A stretch of 64,000 bases of DNA from Flavobacteriaceae bacterium NBU2973 (GTDB lineage: Bacteria > Bacteroidota > Bacteroidia > Flavobacteriales > Flavobacteriaceae). The stretch lies in NCBI GenBank assembly GCA_026162565.1, contig JAOEIQ010000003.1:1-64000 (forward strand), read 5' to 3'. Made by a program: the position numbers and the translations under genes. This document shows positions 43,898 through 53,662 of this stretch, one piece after another. Positions within the stretch are counted from its first letter, which is position 1; each line of letters begins with the position of its first letter. Below the pieces are notes generated by a model. The model saw only the letters and a list, made by a program, of their open reading frames with translations, did not search any database and was not told the DNA's origin.

Positions 43898-44716
43898 TTA
43901 CTCTCTGAAAGATGTAATACCAAATTTCTTTGCTTCTGCTTTTGCTCTTGGTGCCCAGGCAGTTAAATTAGCAATACGTGTATCGTTAGAAGGATGTGTA
44001 CTTAAAAATTCTGGTGGAGCTTGTCCGCCACTATTAGCTTTCATGCGCTTCCATAATTCGGCAGCTTCATCGGGATTATAACCAGCAATCGCCATTAAGT
44101 GCAAACCAATTTGATCAGATTCCGTTTCGTGAGACCTACTAAATGGTAACATAACACCTACTGCACTACCAACTCCATAAGCTTGATTAAAAAGTGCTCT
44201 GTCTCTTTCATTTTTGAGGGCTACATTACCAGCTACTGCTCCAACTTGTTGCAGTATTCCAGCACTCATACGCTGTTGACCATGATTAGCTAAAGCGTGC
44301 GCCACTTCGTGCCCCATAATAGCAGCAACTCCTGTTTCATTTTGAGCAATTGGTAATATTCCTGTATAGAAAACAATTTTTCCTCCTGGCATACACCAAG
44401 CATTTACAGTTTTATCATCTACTAAATTATATTCCCACTTATAATCTTTTAAATAGCCTTGTTGACCATTTGCGTTTAACCATCGTTCAGCAGCTACAGC
44501 GATACGCTGCCCAACACGCTGAATCATTTCAGAATCTTTAGTTCCTGTAACAACCTTATTTTCTCCCAAAAATTGATTGTATTGAGCAAAAGCAGTAGGG
44601 AACAATTGCGAATTAGGTACAAGTGCTAATGTTTTTTTTCCTGTAAAAGGGTTAGTTGAGCAGGAAAGGAACAGTAAAATTCCTCCAAGTGCAACTAATT
44701 TATTTCTTAATTTCAT
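43898..44716 (-). CDS. M48-family zinc metallopeptidase, lipoprotein
   Basis: 272 residues. Signal with lipobox LFLSC. The zinc site is GHEVAHALANHG (HExxH) and the third ligand Glu is in SHETESDQIGL; STHPSNDTRIANL follows. It resembles the periplasmic quality-control proteases BepA and LoiP, which act on misassembled outer-membrane proteins. Confidence 0.9.
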   Translation of the reverse strand: MKLRNKLVALGGILLFLSCSTNPFTGKKTLALVPNSQLFPTAFAQYNQFLGENKVVTGTKDSEMIQRVGQRIAVAAERWLNANGQQGYLKDYKWEYNLVDDKTVNAWCMPGGKIVFYTGILPIAQNETGVAAIMGHEVAHALANHGQQRMSAGILQQVGAVAGNVALKNERDRALFNQAYGVGSAVGVMLPFSRSHETESDQIGLHLMAIAGYNPDEAAELWKRMKANSGGQAPPEFLSTHPSNDTRIANLTAWAPRAKAEAKKFGITSFRE

Positions 44717-44876
44717 TGTTAATGGTTTTTAATTATCTTTAAAAATACAAAAATCATTCCTCATTTTTAAGACACCAAACAATTTGGTTCGTCACATTTT
44801 AAATTTAGTAATTTTATGTAATTATTCGATTTAGCTAACGACCTAATTATTAACAAAATTGATATATTAAATCATT

Positions 44877-45362
44877 ATGAAAAAAATTGCGATATTAATA
44901 ATGGTAAGCTTGTTTTTTAGTTGTAATTCTTCAGCACAAAAAACAACAGATGAAAAACAAGAGACAACATATAAAGTCACCAAATCTGATGCTGAATGGA
45001 AAGAACAACTTACAGAAAAGCAGTACTATGTTCTGCGCCAAGCTGGAACAGAACGTCCTTTCTCAAGTCCTCTAAACAAAAACTATAAACAGGGAACTTA
45101 TCATTGTGCTGCATGTGACACACCCTTATTTAAAAGTGAACACAAGTTTGATTCAGGAACTGGATGGCCAAGTTTTGATAGAGAAATTGAAGGCAATGTA
45201 GCCTACGATACAGATTATAAAATAGGTTATGCTAGAACAGAAGAACATTGTGCAACTTGTGGTGGACATTTAGGGCATGTTTTTAATGATGGTCCTAGAG
45301 ATACTACAGGAAAACGGCATTGTATTAATGGTGTAGCTTTGAAATTTGTACCAGAAGGGTAA
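44877..45362 (+). CDS. msrB: Peptide-methionine (R)-S-oxide reductase, exported
   Basis: 161 residues. Lipobox FFSC near residue 16, so it is exported and lipid anchored. MsrB marks: YHCAACDTPLF and HCATCGGHLGHVF (zinc Cys pairs), GTGWPSF, and the catalytic C149 in RHCINGVALKF. It repairs oxidised methionine in envelope proteins. There is no fused MsrA. Confidence 0.93.
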   Translation: MKKIAILIMVSLFFSCNSSAQKTTDEKQETTYKVTKSDAEWKEQLTEKQYYVLRQAGTERPFSSPLNKNYKQGTYHCAACDTPLFKSEHKFDSGTGWPSFDREIEGNVAYDTDYKIGYARTEEHCATCGGHLGHVFNDGPRDTTGKRHCINGVALKFVPEG

Positions 45363-45391
45363 TAACACTATAAGATATAATTATAAAAATT

Positions 45392-45424
45392 AATAGTGAT
45401 ACAGATTTTGTATCACTATTTTTA
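45392..45424 (+). terminator. Terminator of msrB
   Basis: AATAGTGATACA pairs perfectly with TGTATCACTATT, loop GATTT, then T run. Confidence 0.85.
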
Positions 45425-45444
45425 TTACAACTAAATACAGCTTT

Positions 45445-45999
45445 ATGGAAAACTCCTATCTAAACAGTATCATCAAGCAATATGAATATTATAAAAACCT
45501 AGGCGATAAAACATTTGATCAATTAACTTTTCAAGAACTTAAAAAAGAGTTTCAAACTGATTCAAACAGTATTTCAATACTAGTTAAGCATATTGTAGGT
45601 AATATGTTATCAAGATGGACCAATTTTTTAACCGAAGATGGCGAAAAAAATTGGAGGCATCGTGATCAAGAGTTTATAGATACTTATGCATCAAAAGATG
45701 AATTAATAACTAATTGGAATACAGGTTGGCAATGCTTATTTGATGCTATAAAGCCTCTAAATCAAAATAATTTAGAGCAAATAGTCTATATAAGAAATCA
45801 AGGACACACTGTTAGTGAAGCTATCAACAGACAACTAGCTCATTATTCTTATCACATTGGACAAATAGTGCTTTTAGGCAAATTACTAAAAGGCAGTGAT
45901 TGGAAATCATTATCCATACCAAAAGGACAATCCAAGAATTACAATCAAGAAAAATTTAGCAAAGAAAAAGGCAGAAGACATTTTACAGAAGACCTTTAA
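45445..45999 (+). CDS. DinB-like / DUF1572 family protein
   Basis: 184 residues forming a four-helix bundle with three His in DinB positions (LVKHIVGN, then LAHYSYHIGQ), probably a metal site. DUF1572 members belong to the DinB/bacillithiol-S-transferase-like superfamily; the exact reaction is unknown. Cytoplasmic. Confidence 0.82.
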   Translation: MENSYLNSIIKQYEYYKNLGDKTFDQLTFQELKKEFQTDSNSISILVKHIVGNMLSRWTNFLTEDGEKNWRHRDQEFIDTYASKDELITNWNTGWQCLFDAIKPLNQNNLEQIVYIRNQGHTVSEAINRQLAHYSYHIGQIVLLGKLLKGSDWKSLSIPKGQSKNYNQEKFSKEKGRRHFTEDL

Positions 46000-46025
46000 T
46001 ATTACAGTTAGGTTTCATACTTTTG
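45995..46025 (+). promoter_or_regulatory. Probable promoter of lpdA
   Basis: TACTTTTG (46018-46025) fits TAnnTTTG; TTTA (45995-45998) lies 19 nt upstream in place of TTTG. The ATG follows 31 bp later. Confidence 0.5.
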
Positions 46026-46055
46026 TTACTTGTAAAAAACACAAAATAATTCATA

Positions 46056-47432
46056 ATGAGTAAATACGATGTTATAGTACTTGGAAGTGGTCCTGGTGGC
46101 TACGTTACAGCAATTAGAGCTTCACAACTTGGTTTTAAAACTGCTGTTGTAGAAAAAGAAAGTCTTGGTGGTGTTTGTTTAAATTGGGGATGTATACCAA
46201 CAAAAGCACTATTAAAATCTGCTCAAGTTTTTGAATATTTAAAACATGCTGAAGACTATGGACTCTCTGTGAAGGATGCAGATAAAGATTTTGATGCTGT
46301 AGTAAAACGTAGTCGTGGTGTTGCTGAAGGTATGAGTAATGGCGTTAAATTTTTAATGAAGAAAAATAAAATTGATGTCATTGAAGGTTTTGGTAAACTT
46401 AAACCTGGAAAAAAAGTTGAAGTAGATGGTAAAGAGTACAGTGCAGATCATATAATCATTGCAACAGGAGCTCGTTCTCGTGAACTACCTAGTTTACCAC
46501 AAGATGGTAAAAAAGTTATTGGATATAGAGAAGCTATGATTTTACCAAAGCAACCTAAAAAAATGATTGTAGTTGGTTCTGGTGCTATTGGTGTTGAGTT
46601 TGCTTATTTCTATAATTCTATGGGAACTGAAGTAACTATTGTTGAATATATGCCAAATATTGTTCCTGTTGAGGATGATGAGGTATCTAAACAATTAGAA
46701 CGTAGTTTTAAAAAGAATGGCATAAAAATAATGACTTCTGCTGAAGTTACATCAGTGGATACGTCTGGAAAAGGAGTTAAAGCTACTGTGAAAACTAAAA
46801 AAGGAGAAGACGTTTTAGAAGCTGATATTGTTTTATCTGCAGTTGGTATTAAAACAAATATCGAAAACATTGGTTTAGAAGATGTTGGTATTGCTGTAGA
46901 TCGTGATAAAATCCTTGTTAATGATTATTATCAAACAAATATTCCAGGTTATTATGCTATAGGAGATGTAACACCTGGACAAGCTTTAGCTCATGTTGCT
47001 TCTGCTGAAGGTATATTATGTGTCGAAAAAATTGCTGGTCACAATGTCGAAGCGATAGACTATGGAAATATACCTGGTTGTACCTATTGTACTCCTGAAA
47101 TTGCATCTGTCGGTTTAACTGAAAAACAAGCTAAAGAGCAAGGTCTAGATATAAAAGTTGGAAAGTTTCCTTTTTCCGCTTCAGGAAAAGCAAGCGCTGG
47201 AGGTAACAAAGAAGGTTTTGTAAAAGTGATCTTTGATGCTAAATATGGTGAGTGGCTTGGATGCCATATGATTGGTGCAGGTGTAACAGATATGATTGCT
47301 GAAGCTGTTTTGGGTAGAAAGCTAGAAACTACTGGTCACGAAGTATTAAAAGCGATACATCCACATCCTACAATGAGTGAGGCAGTTATGGAAGCTGTTG
47401 CTGATGCTTATGATGAAGTTATTCATCTATAA
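46056..47432 (+). CDS. lpdA: Dihydrolipoyl dehydrogenase
   Basis: 458 residues. FAD-binding GSGPGGY at the N-terminus, redox-active disulfide C41/C46 in GGVCLNWGCIPTK, NAD-binding GSGAIGVEFA and the C-terminal HPHPTMSEAV with the catalytic His-Glu pair. It is the E3 subunit of pyruvate and 2-oxoglutarate dehydrogenases and the glycine cleavage system. A single gene here. Confidence 0.95.
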   Translation: MSKYDVIVLGSGPGGYVTAIRASQLGFKTAVVEKESLGGVCLNWGCIPTKALLKSAQVFEYLKHAEDYGLSVKDADKDFDAVVKRSRGVAEGMSNGVKFLMKKNKIDVIEGFGKLKPGKKVEVDGKEYSADHIIIATGARSRELPSLPQDGKKVIGYREAMILPKQPKKMIVVGSGAIGVEFAYFYNSMGTEVTIVEYMPNIVPVEDDEVSKQLERSFKKNGIKIMTSAEVTSVDTSGKGVKATVKTKKGEDVLEADIVLSAVGIKTNIENIGLEDVGIAVDRDKILVNDYYQTNIPGYYAIGDVTPGQALAHVASAEGILCVEKIAGHNVEAIDYGNIPGCTYCTPEIASVGLTEKQAKEQGLDIKVGKFPFSASGKASAGGNKEGFVKVIFDAKYGEWLGCHMIGAGVTDMIAEAVLGRKLETTGHEVLKAIHPHPTMSEAVMEAVADAYDEVIHL

Positions 47433-47463
47433 AACTCAAAATAATAGAAATAAAATAATTAAG

Positions 47464-47491
47464 ACGATTCAGAAATGGATCGTTTTTTTTT
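47464..47491. terminator. Terminator between lpdA and aroQ
   Basis: ACGATTC pairs with GGATCGT (one G-T pair), loop AGAAAT, then a long T run on the plus strand that abuts the aroQ stop. Confidence 0.7.
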
Positions 47492-47906
47492 ATAGAAAAC
47501 TCTGAATAGCTAACTCATAGCTTTGCAAACCAAATCCAAGAATTACGCCTTTTGCATTAGGTGAAATAAATGATTGGTGTCTAAATTCTTCACGAGAAAA
47601 AGTATTAGATATATGCACTTCTATAACAGGAGTTTCGATAGCTTTTATGGCATCTCCAATACCAACTGATGTATGTGTGTAAGCTGCAGCATTTAAAATA
47701 ATCCCATCATAACTAAAACCAACTTCTTGTAATTTATCTATCAACTCCCCTTCTATATTAGATTGAAAGTAATCTATACTAACATGAGCGTACTTTTGTT
47801 TTACCTCTTTTAAAAATTCTGTAAAAGACAAATTACCATATATATTAGGTTCTCGCTTACCTAAAAGATTTAGATTAGGGCCATTTATAATTATTAATCG
47901 CTTCAT
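47490..47906 (-). CDS. aroQ: 3-dehydroquinate dehydratase, type II
   Basis: 138 residues from the ATG at 47906; a possible start 21 bp earlier would add seven residues not typical of the family. Type II marks: GPNLNLLGKREPNIYG, NAAAYTHTSVGIGDAI and EVHISN...REEFRHQS. It converts 3-dehydroquinate to 3-dehydroshikimate in aromatic amino-acid synthesis. A typical length for Bacteroidota AroQ. Confidence 0.93.
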   Translation of the reverse strand: MKRLIIINGPNLNLLGKREPNIYGNLSFTEFLKEVKQKYAHVSIDYFQSNIEGELIDKLQEVGFSYDGIILNAAAYTHTSVGIGDAIKAIETPVIEVHISNTFSREEFRHQSFISPNAKGVILGFGLQSYELAIQSFL

Positions 47907-48020
47907 TCTCTTGTTTTTTTGAAACACCTGTAGATACTATTTAAGCTACTGTTTTCATAGTATCTGTCAAATGCCTATTATGGGCTTTTATGAAGTAAAG
48001 GTATCAAAAAAATAGAGCAT

Positions 48021-48048
48021 AAAAAAAGGGAGCTTGTGCTCCCTTTTT
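48021..48048 (-). terminator. Terminator of the first outer-membrane barrel gene
   Basis: AAAAAGGGAGC pairs perfectly with GCTCCCTTTTT, loop TTGT; U run on the minus strand. Confidence 0.85.
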
Positions 48049-48065
48049 AATCTAAATTATTTCTT

Positions 48066-48572
48066 TTAGAAATGAAATGCAAATCCAATTAGACCTTGAA
48101 AAGCACTTTCAGCTTTCATATCGTCTAAAGTTACGTTATATCTAACTGTAGGTTCAATACTTACATTAGGTGCTACGAACCAAGCATAACCACCTTGCAA
48201 ACCTACCCAATTAGCGTTTTCACCACCTACAGAAGCTCCTGTAAAATCCAAACCAACTGGAAATTCTCCACCAATGTAATATTTTGCTCCTACTTTGTAA
48301 GTAAATGTCCCATCAATAGAATCAGCATCAGCATACCCTAAACCAACTTTAATTGCTAAATTTTCTTTAACAAAATAACCAGCTTCAGCTCCTAAAGAAT
48401 AAAGTGTATTACCATCAATTGATGTTAATGAAAATGAAGTGTTTCCAGTAGCCCATGAACCAGTGTTTGCTTCAATAACCCAACTTCCTTGAGATAATGC
48501 TGTAGAGGAATCATCTTGAGCATTAGTAAATCCAAATACTGCAATTGCAGCAATAAGTAATAATTTTTTCAT
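48066..48572 (-). CDS. Small outer-membrane beta-barrel protein (copy A)
   Basis: 168 residues. Signal peptide (cleavage near residue 18, TNAQ), then an eight-strand-type porin/OmpW-like barrel ending in aromatic GFAFHF. It is about 85 percent identical by eye to the neighbouring copy B. Each copy has its own terminator, so they are separate transcription units. Function unknown. Confidence 0.83.
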   Translation of the reverse strand: MKKLLLIAAIAVFGFTNAQDDSSTALSQGSWVIEANTGSWATGNTSFSLTSIDGNTLYSLGAEAGYFVKENLAIKVGLGYADADSIDGTFTYKVGAKYYIGGEFPVGLDFTGASVGGENANWVGLQGGYAWFVAPNVSIEPTVRYNVTLDDMKAESAFQGLIGFAFHF

Positions 48573-48658
48573 AATAGATTTAAGTTTTTAAAATTTTTGA
48601 GGCGCAAATAAAGGCTAAACTTTTTACATGAAAAAGCTTTTTGTGAAAAAATTAGCAC

Positions 48659-48685
48659 AAAAAAAGAAGCCAAAAGGCTTCTTTT
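48659..48685 (-). terminator. Terminator of the second outer-membrane barrel gene
   Basis: AAAAGAAGCC pairs perfectly with GGCTTCTTTT, loop AAAA; U run on the minus strand. Confidence 0.85.
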
Positions 48686-48705
48686 AATATAAGTATTTAA
48701 TTTTT

Positions 48706-49215
48706 TTAGAAGTGAAATGCAAATCCGATTAAACCTTGGAATGCACTTTCAGCCTTCATATCGTCTAAAGTTACATTGTAACGTACCGTAGGCTCTATAC
48801 TAACATTAGGAGCAACAAACCATGCATAACCTCCTTGAACACCAACCCAACTTGCGCTATTACCATCTACAGAAATTCCAGTGTAATCTAAACCAATTGG
48901 AAACTCACCTCCAACATAGTATTTAGCACCTACCTTATAAGCAAATGTCCCATCAGTAGCATCAGAATCAGAATAACCTAAACCAACTTTAATTGCAAGG
49001 TTTTCTTTAATAAAATAGCCAGCTTCAGCTCCTAAAGAGTAAAGTGTATTACCATCAATAGACGTTAATGAGAAAGCAGTACTACCAGTTGCCCATGAAC
49101 CAGTATTAGCTTCAATAACCCAACTTCCTTCAGATAAAGCAGAACTTGAATCATCCTGAGCATTAACTGTAAATCCGAATGCTGCAAATACAGCAATAAG
49201 TAAGAATTTTTTCAT
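48706..49215 (-). CDS. Small outer-membrane beta-barrel protein (copy B)
   Basis: 169 residues, same architecture as copy A: signal peptide (cleavage near residue 19, VNAQ), barrel, C-terminal GFAFHF. The differences from copy A lie mostly in predicted loop residues (for example SDATDGTFAY against ADSIDGTFTY), as expected for a recent tandem duplication under surface selection. Confidence 0.83.
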   Translation of the reverse strand: MKKFLLIAVFAAFGFTVNAQDDSSSALSEGSWVIEANTGSWATGSTAFSLTSIDGNTLYSLGAEAGYFIKENLAIKVGLGYSDSDATDGTFAYKVGAKYYVGGEFPIGLDYTGISVDGNSASWVGVQGGYAWFVAPNVSIEPTVRYNVTLDDMKAESAFQGLIGFAFHF

Positions 49216-49567
49216 AATTTGTAAATTTAGTTTTATGATTAATTTTAACTCAAATAAAAAATAAAAAACAACATCTCACAAAAAAATAATTAAAAAAAAC
49301 GTGCGAAATACCAAAATATACGATGAAATGCGTAGTTGAGGTTGAAAGAAATATACTACAATATGTTGATATGTTGACTATTTTAATATTATATTAGGCA
49401 GAATCCACTCTAAAAAAACTGTTTTAATTTCAACTTAATTGACCCAAAAACACTAATTATTAGGCAGATAACAAAATTCACTATTAGAAATTAAATAATT
49501 AAAAACTATTAAATAGACTTTTTTTAATAGTTGAAATTGATTAAAAAATCAACTCTTAACTTCATTT
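49216..49567. other. AT-rich intergenic region
   Basis: 352 bp without a gene. It should hold the promoter of copy B. The 11-mer TATTAGGCAGA occurs twice in direct orientation (49392-49402 and 49458-49468). Nothing else is recognised. Confidence 0.5.
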
Positions 49568-50455
49568 CTATAGTTTAGATTTTAAAAAGTCAATTTGAGA
49601 ACTGTCTCCCTCATTCAAATTAGATAATAAATCGATAATTTTTCCATCTACTTTAACTTTAACACTCATAGTATTTGGAGATATACTTCCATTATTTAAT
49701 GCCTTAATTTTAAAAGTATGTTTTTTAGAAGTAATTTTTAGAGGAATTATCTTTTTATTGTTTTTTATTTCAAAAGATTTTAAAATTAGTTTATCATCAT
49801 AATAAAGAGATACTTTATCACCATCCTCTTTTCCTCCGTCATAAATTATTAATTCTAAAGTATCCGATTTCACAAAAACACTTAATATTTCATTCTTTCT
49901 TAAAATATTCATGTTTAATGAATCCATCATTTTTATCGGATTTATCATTTCCTTTATACTATCAGTAATTCTTTTAGTCTTATTAATCTTTCTAGTTATT
50001 CTACCCAGACGCTTATCAACTTTACTTTTAAGTGTCAATATTATTTCTCCATCTATACATTTAGTATCATTAGAAAACTTTCCTTCAAAATTCCCTTTTA
50101 AAAGTTTCGTTTTATTTAGCTTAAATGATTTACCAATAAAATGAATAAAGCAAAAATCCTTTTGAGTTACTGGAGATTTAGTATACTCTATACCTTCTTC
50201 TTTAAAAAAAATCTGTTTTATATCAGAATTATACGTACCTGAAATTTTTGATTTAGTTTCATGATTTCCACCTAAATCCGTTATAGAATATCCATCAACT
50301 AATCCATCTTTCTCTGAAAACATAACTTTGTAAGAAATCAAAGCTGAATCATTCAACTTTACTGCTCCAAAATACTCATGATCATATTGTGAATAGGATA
50401 ATTGAAATGCAAAAAGAAATAATAAAATTGTAAGTAAAAATATTCTGTCTTTCAT
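49568..50455 (-). CDS. Exported protein, unknown
   Basis: 295 residues. Signal peptide (cleavage near residue 22, SYSQ), an N-terminal beta domain (about 25-140), a basic helical segment (150-185) and a C-terminal beta domain (about 190-275, IIYDGGKEDGDKVSLYYDD) of a type often found at the end of Bacteroidota periplasmic proteins. No enzyme motif is seen. Confidence 0.7.
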   Translation of the reverse strand: MKDRIFLLTILLFLFAFQLSYSQYDHEYFGAVKLNDSALISYKVMFSEKDGLVDGYSITDLGGNHETKSKISGTYNSDIKQIFFKEEGIEYTKSPVTQKDFCFIHFIGKSFKLNKTKLLKGNFEGKFSNDTKCIDGEIILTLKSKVDKRLGRITRKINKTKRITDSIKEMINPIKMMDSLNMNILRKNEILSVFVKSDTLELIIYDGGKEDGDKVSLYYDDKLILKSFEIKNNKKIIPLKITSKKHTFKIKALNNGSISPNTMSVKVKVDGKIIDLLSNLNEGDSSQIDFLKSKL

Positions 50456-50500
50456 TCAAAAAAATTATATTAGCTGTAAACTTAAACTAATTTTACCATT

Positions 50501-50845
50501 ATGAAAATTAAATTCTTACTATCACTTTTGTTTGTTGCTTTTTCGGTAACAGCTTCTTATGCATCTTTCCCTGTAGTTAAAACTTCTACTGCAGCTACAA
50601 CTAGTATTTCTAGCAATGATCAAGTTACAACTACATTGACCTCTCCAGCTGCAGCTGTTAAAGGTTACGACAAATGGGTTGCTGTAGCATTTTGGTTCTT
50701 TTTAGGATGGCCTTTTGCAGCTCATAGATGGTATGCTAAAAAGCCTGTTGGTTGGAATATTCTATACATACTAACTATTGGTGGATTAGGTATATGGGCA
50801 ATTATAGATTTAATTAACATTCTTACTGATAATTTTGAAAATTAA
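50501..50845 (+). CDS. TM2-domain membrane protein
   Basis: 114 residues. A signal peptide or first helix, a Thr/Ser-rich linker, then a TM2 domain with two helices (KWVAVAFWFFLGWPFAAHRWYAKK and ILTIGGLGIWAIIDLINIL). The usual G-x-H-R-F-Y turn is AAHRWY here. Function unknown. Confidence 0.82.
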   Translation: MKIKFLLSLLFVAFSVTASYASFPVVKTSTAATTSISSNDQVTTTLTSPAAAVKGYDKWVAVAFWFFLGWPFAAHRWYAKKPVGWNILYILTIGGLGIWAIIDLINILTDNFEN

Positions 50846-50868
50846 ACTTTAATTATAAATCATATATC

Positions 50869-50905
50869 AAAGCGTTAAAATATATAAATTTTAACGCTTT
50901 TTTTT
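50869..50905 (+). terminator. Terminator of the TM2 gene
   Basis: AAAGCGTTAAAAT pairs perfectly with ATTTTAACGCTTT, loop ATATAA, then T run. Confidence 0.88.
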
Positions 50906-50921
50906 ATAGATTGAATAATTT

Positions 50922-51818
50922 ATGAAATGGTCTAATGCAATACATGATTACAAGATATTCTTGAAAATTGAAAGAGGATTATCTCAAAATTCCATTGTTA
51001 GTTATGAAAACGATATCAATAAGTTATTAAAATATCTAGAAGAGCAGAACTTACATTACAGCCCTTTATCTATTGGAAAAGAAATTTTAAAAGATTTTAT
51101 CTATTATAATTCAAAACAAAATAGTCCTAGATCGCAATCAAGGTTAATATCTGCATTAAAAGGCTTTTTTAATTACCTTATTTTTGAAGAATATATTAAA
51201 GTAAATCCTCTTGAATTAATAGAATCTCCAAAGATTGGTAGAAAGCTTCCAGATACCTTGTCGCTATCTGAAATCGATACTATAATCAACTCAATAGATT
51301 TAAGTAAACCAGAAGGCGAACGTAATAGAGCTATTATTGAAACATTGTATGGTTGTGGTTTACGCGTAAGCGAATTAATTAACCTAAAATTATCTGATCT
51401 ATTTTTTGAAGAAGATTTTATTAAAGTAACAGGAAAAGGCAATAAACAAAGACTGGTCCCAATTGGAAACTTAACCAAAAAATACATTACTATTTACAAG
51501 AATGAAGTAAGAAATTTTATGACCATTCATAATGGTTTTACTGATATTTTATTTTTAAATAGACGTGGTAAACAACTAACTAGAGCCATGATTTTTACTA
51601 TAGTGAAAAAACAAGCAGAAAAAGCTGGTATTAAGAAAACTATTTCGCCACATACCTTTAGACACTCATTTGCAACACATTTACTAGAAAATGGAGCTGA
51701 TTTAAGAGCTATACAGCTAATGTTAGGACACGAAAGTATTACTACTACAGAAGTCTATATGCACGTTGATAGAACTCATTTAAAGGATGTTGTTGAGATG
51801 TATCATCCTAGAAAATAA
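50922..51818 (+). CDS. xerD: Tyrosine recombinase XerD
   Basis: 298 residues, typical length. Core-binding domain (1-90) and catalytic domain with Arg in GCGLRVSELINLKL, HTFRHSFATHLLENGADLRAIQ, LGHESITTTEVY and the nucleophile Tyr. Unlike the element integrase, it retains box I Arg and has no arm-binding domain. It resolves chromosome dimers at dif. An arrangement next to aroQ is familiar in Flavobacteriia; here four genes lie between. Confidence 0.93.
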   Translation: MKWSNAIHDYKIFLKIERGLSQNSIVSYENDINKLLKYLEEQNLHYSPLSIGKEILKDFIYYNSKQNSPRSQSRLISALKGFFNYLIFEEYIKVNPLELIESPKIGRKLPDTLSLSEIDTIINSIDLSKPEGERNRAIIETLYGCGLRVSELINLKLSDLFFEEDFIKVTGKGNKQRLVPIGNLTKKYITIYKNEVRNFMTIHNGFTDILFLNRRGKQLTRAMIFTIVKKQAEKAGIKKTISPHTFRHSFATHLLENGADLRAIQLMLGHESITTTEVYMHVDRTHLKDVVEMYHPRK

Positions 51819-51827
51819 AAAACATAA

Positions 51828-51851
51828 AAAAGCCAGTTCTCACTGGCTTTT
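51828..51851. terminator. Terminator between xerD and rny
   Basis: AAAAGCCAGT pairs perfectly with ACTGGCTTTT, loop TCTC; usable from both sides. Confidence 0.88.
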
Positions 51852-51874
51852 AATTTTATTTATAGTTCTGAAAA

Positions 51875-53452
51875 TTATTTAGCAATATTTACAGCTCGTG
51901 TTTCTCTAATAACTGTAATTTTTACTTGACCAGGATACGTCATATCTGTTTGTATTTTTTGAGAAATATCAAATGATAATTGAGCCGCTTTCTCATCGTT
52001 AACCTTTTCACTTTCTACGATAACACGTAATTCTCTTCCAGCTTGAATCGCATAAGCCTTTTTAACTCCTTGGAAACCAAAAGCAATATCTTCTAAATCT
52101 TTAAGTCGTTGAATATAACTATCTAATACCTGACGTCTGGCTCCAGGTCGTGCACCTGAAATAGCATCACATACTTGAATAATTGGTGCTAATAACGACT
52201 TCATTTCTATTTCATCATGATGTGCTCCAATGGCGTTACAAACATCAGGCTTTTCTCCATACTTTTCTGCCCATTGCATTCCTAATATGGCATGAGGAGT
52301 TTCCATATCAGATTCAGCATCTGGCACCTTACCTATATCATGTAACAGGCCTGCTCTTTTTGCCAATTTAGGATTCAAACCTAATTCAGCAGCCATAACT
52401 CCACATAATTTTGCAACTTCTCTAGAGTGCTGTAATAAGTTCTGACCGTAAGATGAACGATACTTCATACGACCAATGGTTTTAATCAACTCAGGATGTA
52501 CATTATGAATTCCTAAATCTATAACTGTACGCTTACCAACTTCTATAATTTCTTGCTCTATCTGTTTTGTTGTTTTTTTAACAACCTCTTCAATTCTTGC
52601 TGGATGAATACGTCCATCAGTTACTAATTTATGTAAGGATAAACGAGCAATTTCTCTTCTAACAGAATCAAAACAAGATAATATGATTGCTTCTGGAGTA
52701 TCATCAACAATAATCTCTACTCCAGTAGCAGCTTCAATGGCTCTAATGTTGCGTCCTTCTCTACCAATTATTCGTCCTTTAATATCATCAGACTCTATAT
52801 TAAAAACAGACACGCAATTATCAATAGCTTCTTCTGTTCCTATTCTTTGTATGGTATTTACAATAACTTTTTTCGCTTCTTGTTGAGCAGTAAGTTTAGC
52901 TTCTTCAAGTGTATCTCTAACATAAGCCATAGCATCGTTTTTAGCTTCTCCTCTTAAGGATTCTACTAATTGAGCTTTAGCATCTTCAGCAGATAAACTA
53001 GAAATAACCTCTAACTGCTGCACTTGACTTTTGTGAAGTCTATCGACCTCTTCCTGTTTTTTATCAAGAATTTCTAATCGATGATTGTAGTCTTTAATTT
53101 TTTCTTCTGTTTGCTTATTTAAATTTTTATTTTTTGCAAGTTCAGAGGATATTTGAGATTCTTTATCACGAGTGCGCTTTTCTGCTTCAGCCATTTTTTT
53201 ATCACGTGATAAAATAACTTTTTCGTGTTCAGATTTTAGTTCAATAAATTTTTCTTTAGCTTGAAGTATCTTATCCTTTTTAAGGGCTTCTCCTTCATTC
53301 TTTGCTTCTTTTAATATTGAAGTAGCTTCTTTTTTTGCATTGGCTATAAGTTTTGATGCTTTACTCTTCTCCAGAGATTTTGCAATTATGAAACCTACGA
53401 TTACACCAATTACTACTCCTGCAACAATTATTATAATTGTGTTTGTATCCAT
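51875..53452 (-). CDS. rny: Ribonuclease Y
   Basis: 525 residues. An N-terminal membrane helix (4-24), a long coiled coil (30-195), a KH domain (about 215-275, [15 protein letters not shown]) and an HD domain with LLHDIGK near residue 371. It is the membrane-bound endonuclease that starts mRNA decay. The 6S RNA gene lies just upstream on the same strand. Confidence 0.95.
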   Translation of the reverse strand: MDTNTIIIIVAGVVIGVIVGFIIAKSLEKSKASKLIANAKKEATSILKEAKNEGEALKKDKILQAKEKFIELKSEHEKVILSRDKKMAEAEKRTRDKESQISSELAKNKNLNKQTEEKIKDYNHRLEILDKKQEEVDRLHKSQVQQLEVISSLSAEDAKAQLVESLRGEAKNDAMAYVRDTLEEAKLTAQQEAKKVIVNTIQRIGTEEAIDNCVSVFNIESDDIKGRIIGREGRNIRAIEAATGVEIIVDDTPEAIILSCFDSVRREIARLSLHKLVTDGRIHPARIEEVVKKTTKQIEQEIIEVGKRTVIDLGIHNVHPELIKTIGRMKYRSSYGQNLLQHSREVAKLCGVMAAELGLNPKLAKRAGLLHDIGKVPDAESDMETPHAILGMQWAEKYGEKPDVCNAIGAHHDEIEMKSLLAPIIQVCDAISGARPGARRQVLDSYIQRLKDLEDIAFGFQGVKKAYAIQAGRELRVIVESEKVNDEKAAQLSFDISQKIQTDMTYPGQVKITVIRETRAVNIAK

Positions 53453-53478
53453 GTTTAGTTAGTTGATTTAAAAAAAAA

Positions 53479-53662
53479 GCCTGCACTAGAATATGGTTTT
53501 GTATAAACTCCTTAAAAACAAGTTTAGGGCTAACAAGCTGATCAAGGATCTGTTCGAGATACTGAAACAAGTTCAGCACTAACAGCATGCTTTTACAACT
53601 TAAACTCACCCTTTTTAAAGAATTAACGTTGAGTTTATCAAAAAAAATAACTAATGCAGGCA
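53479..53662 (-). ncRNA. ssrS: 6S RNA candidate
   Basis: About 184 nt on the minus strand, 26 bp after the zapA stop and before rny. The ends form a closing stem: GCCTGCATTAG (53661-53651) pairs with CTAGTGCAGGC (53489-53479), followed by a U run. A second stem pairs ATAAACTC with GAGTTTAT, and CTTTAAAAA pairs with TTTTTAAGG. The interior is a large loop with a small CTGAA/TTCAG hairpin. Length, closed-rod form, poly-U end and zapA linkage (as in E. coli zapA-ssrS) all fit 6S RNA, the global inhibitor of housekeeping RNA polymerase. Confidence 0.8.
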
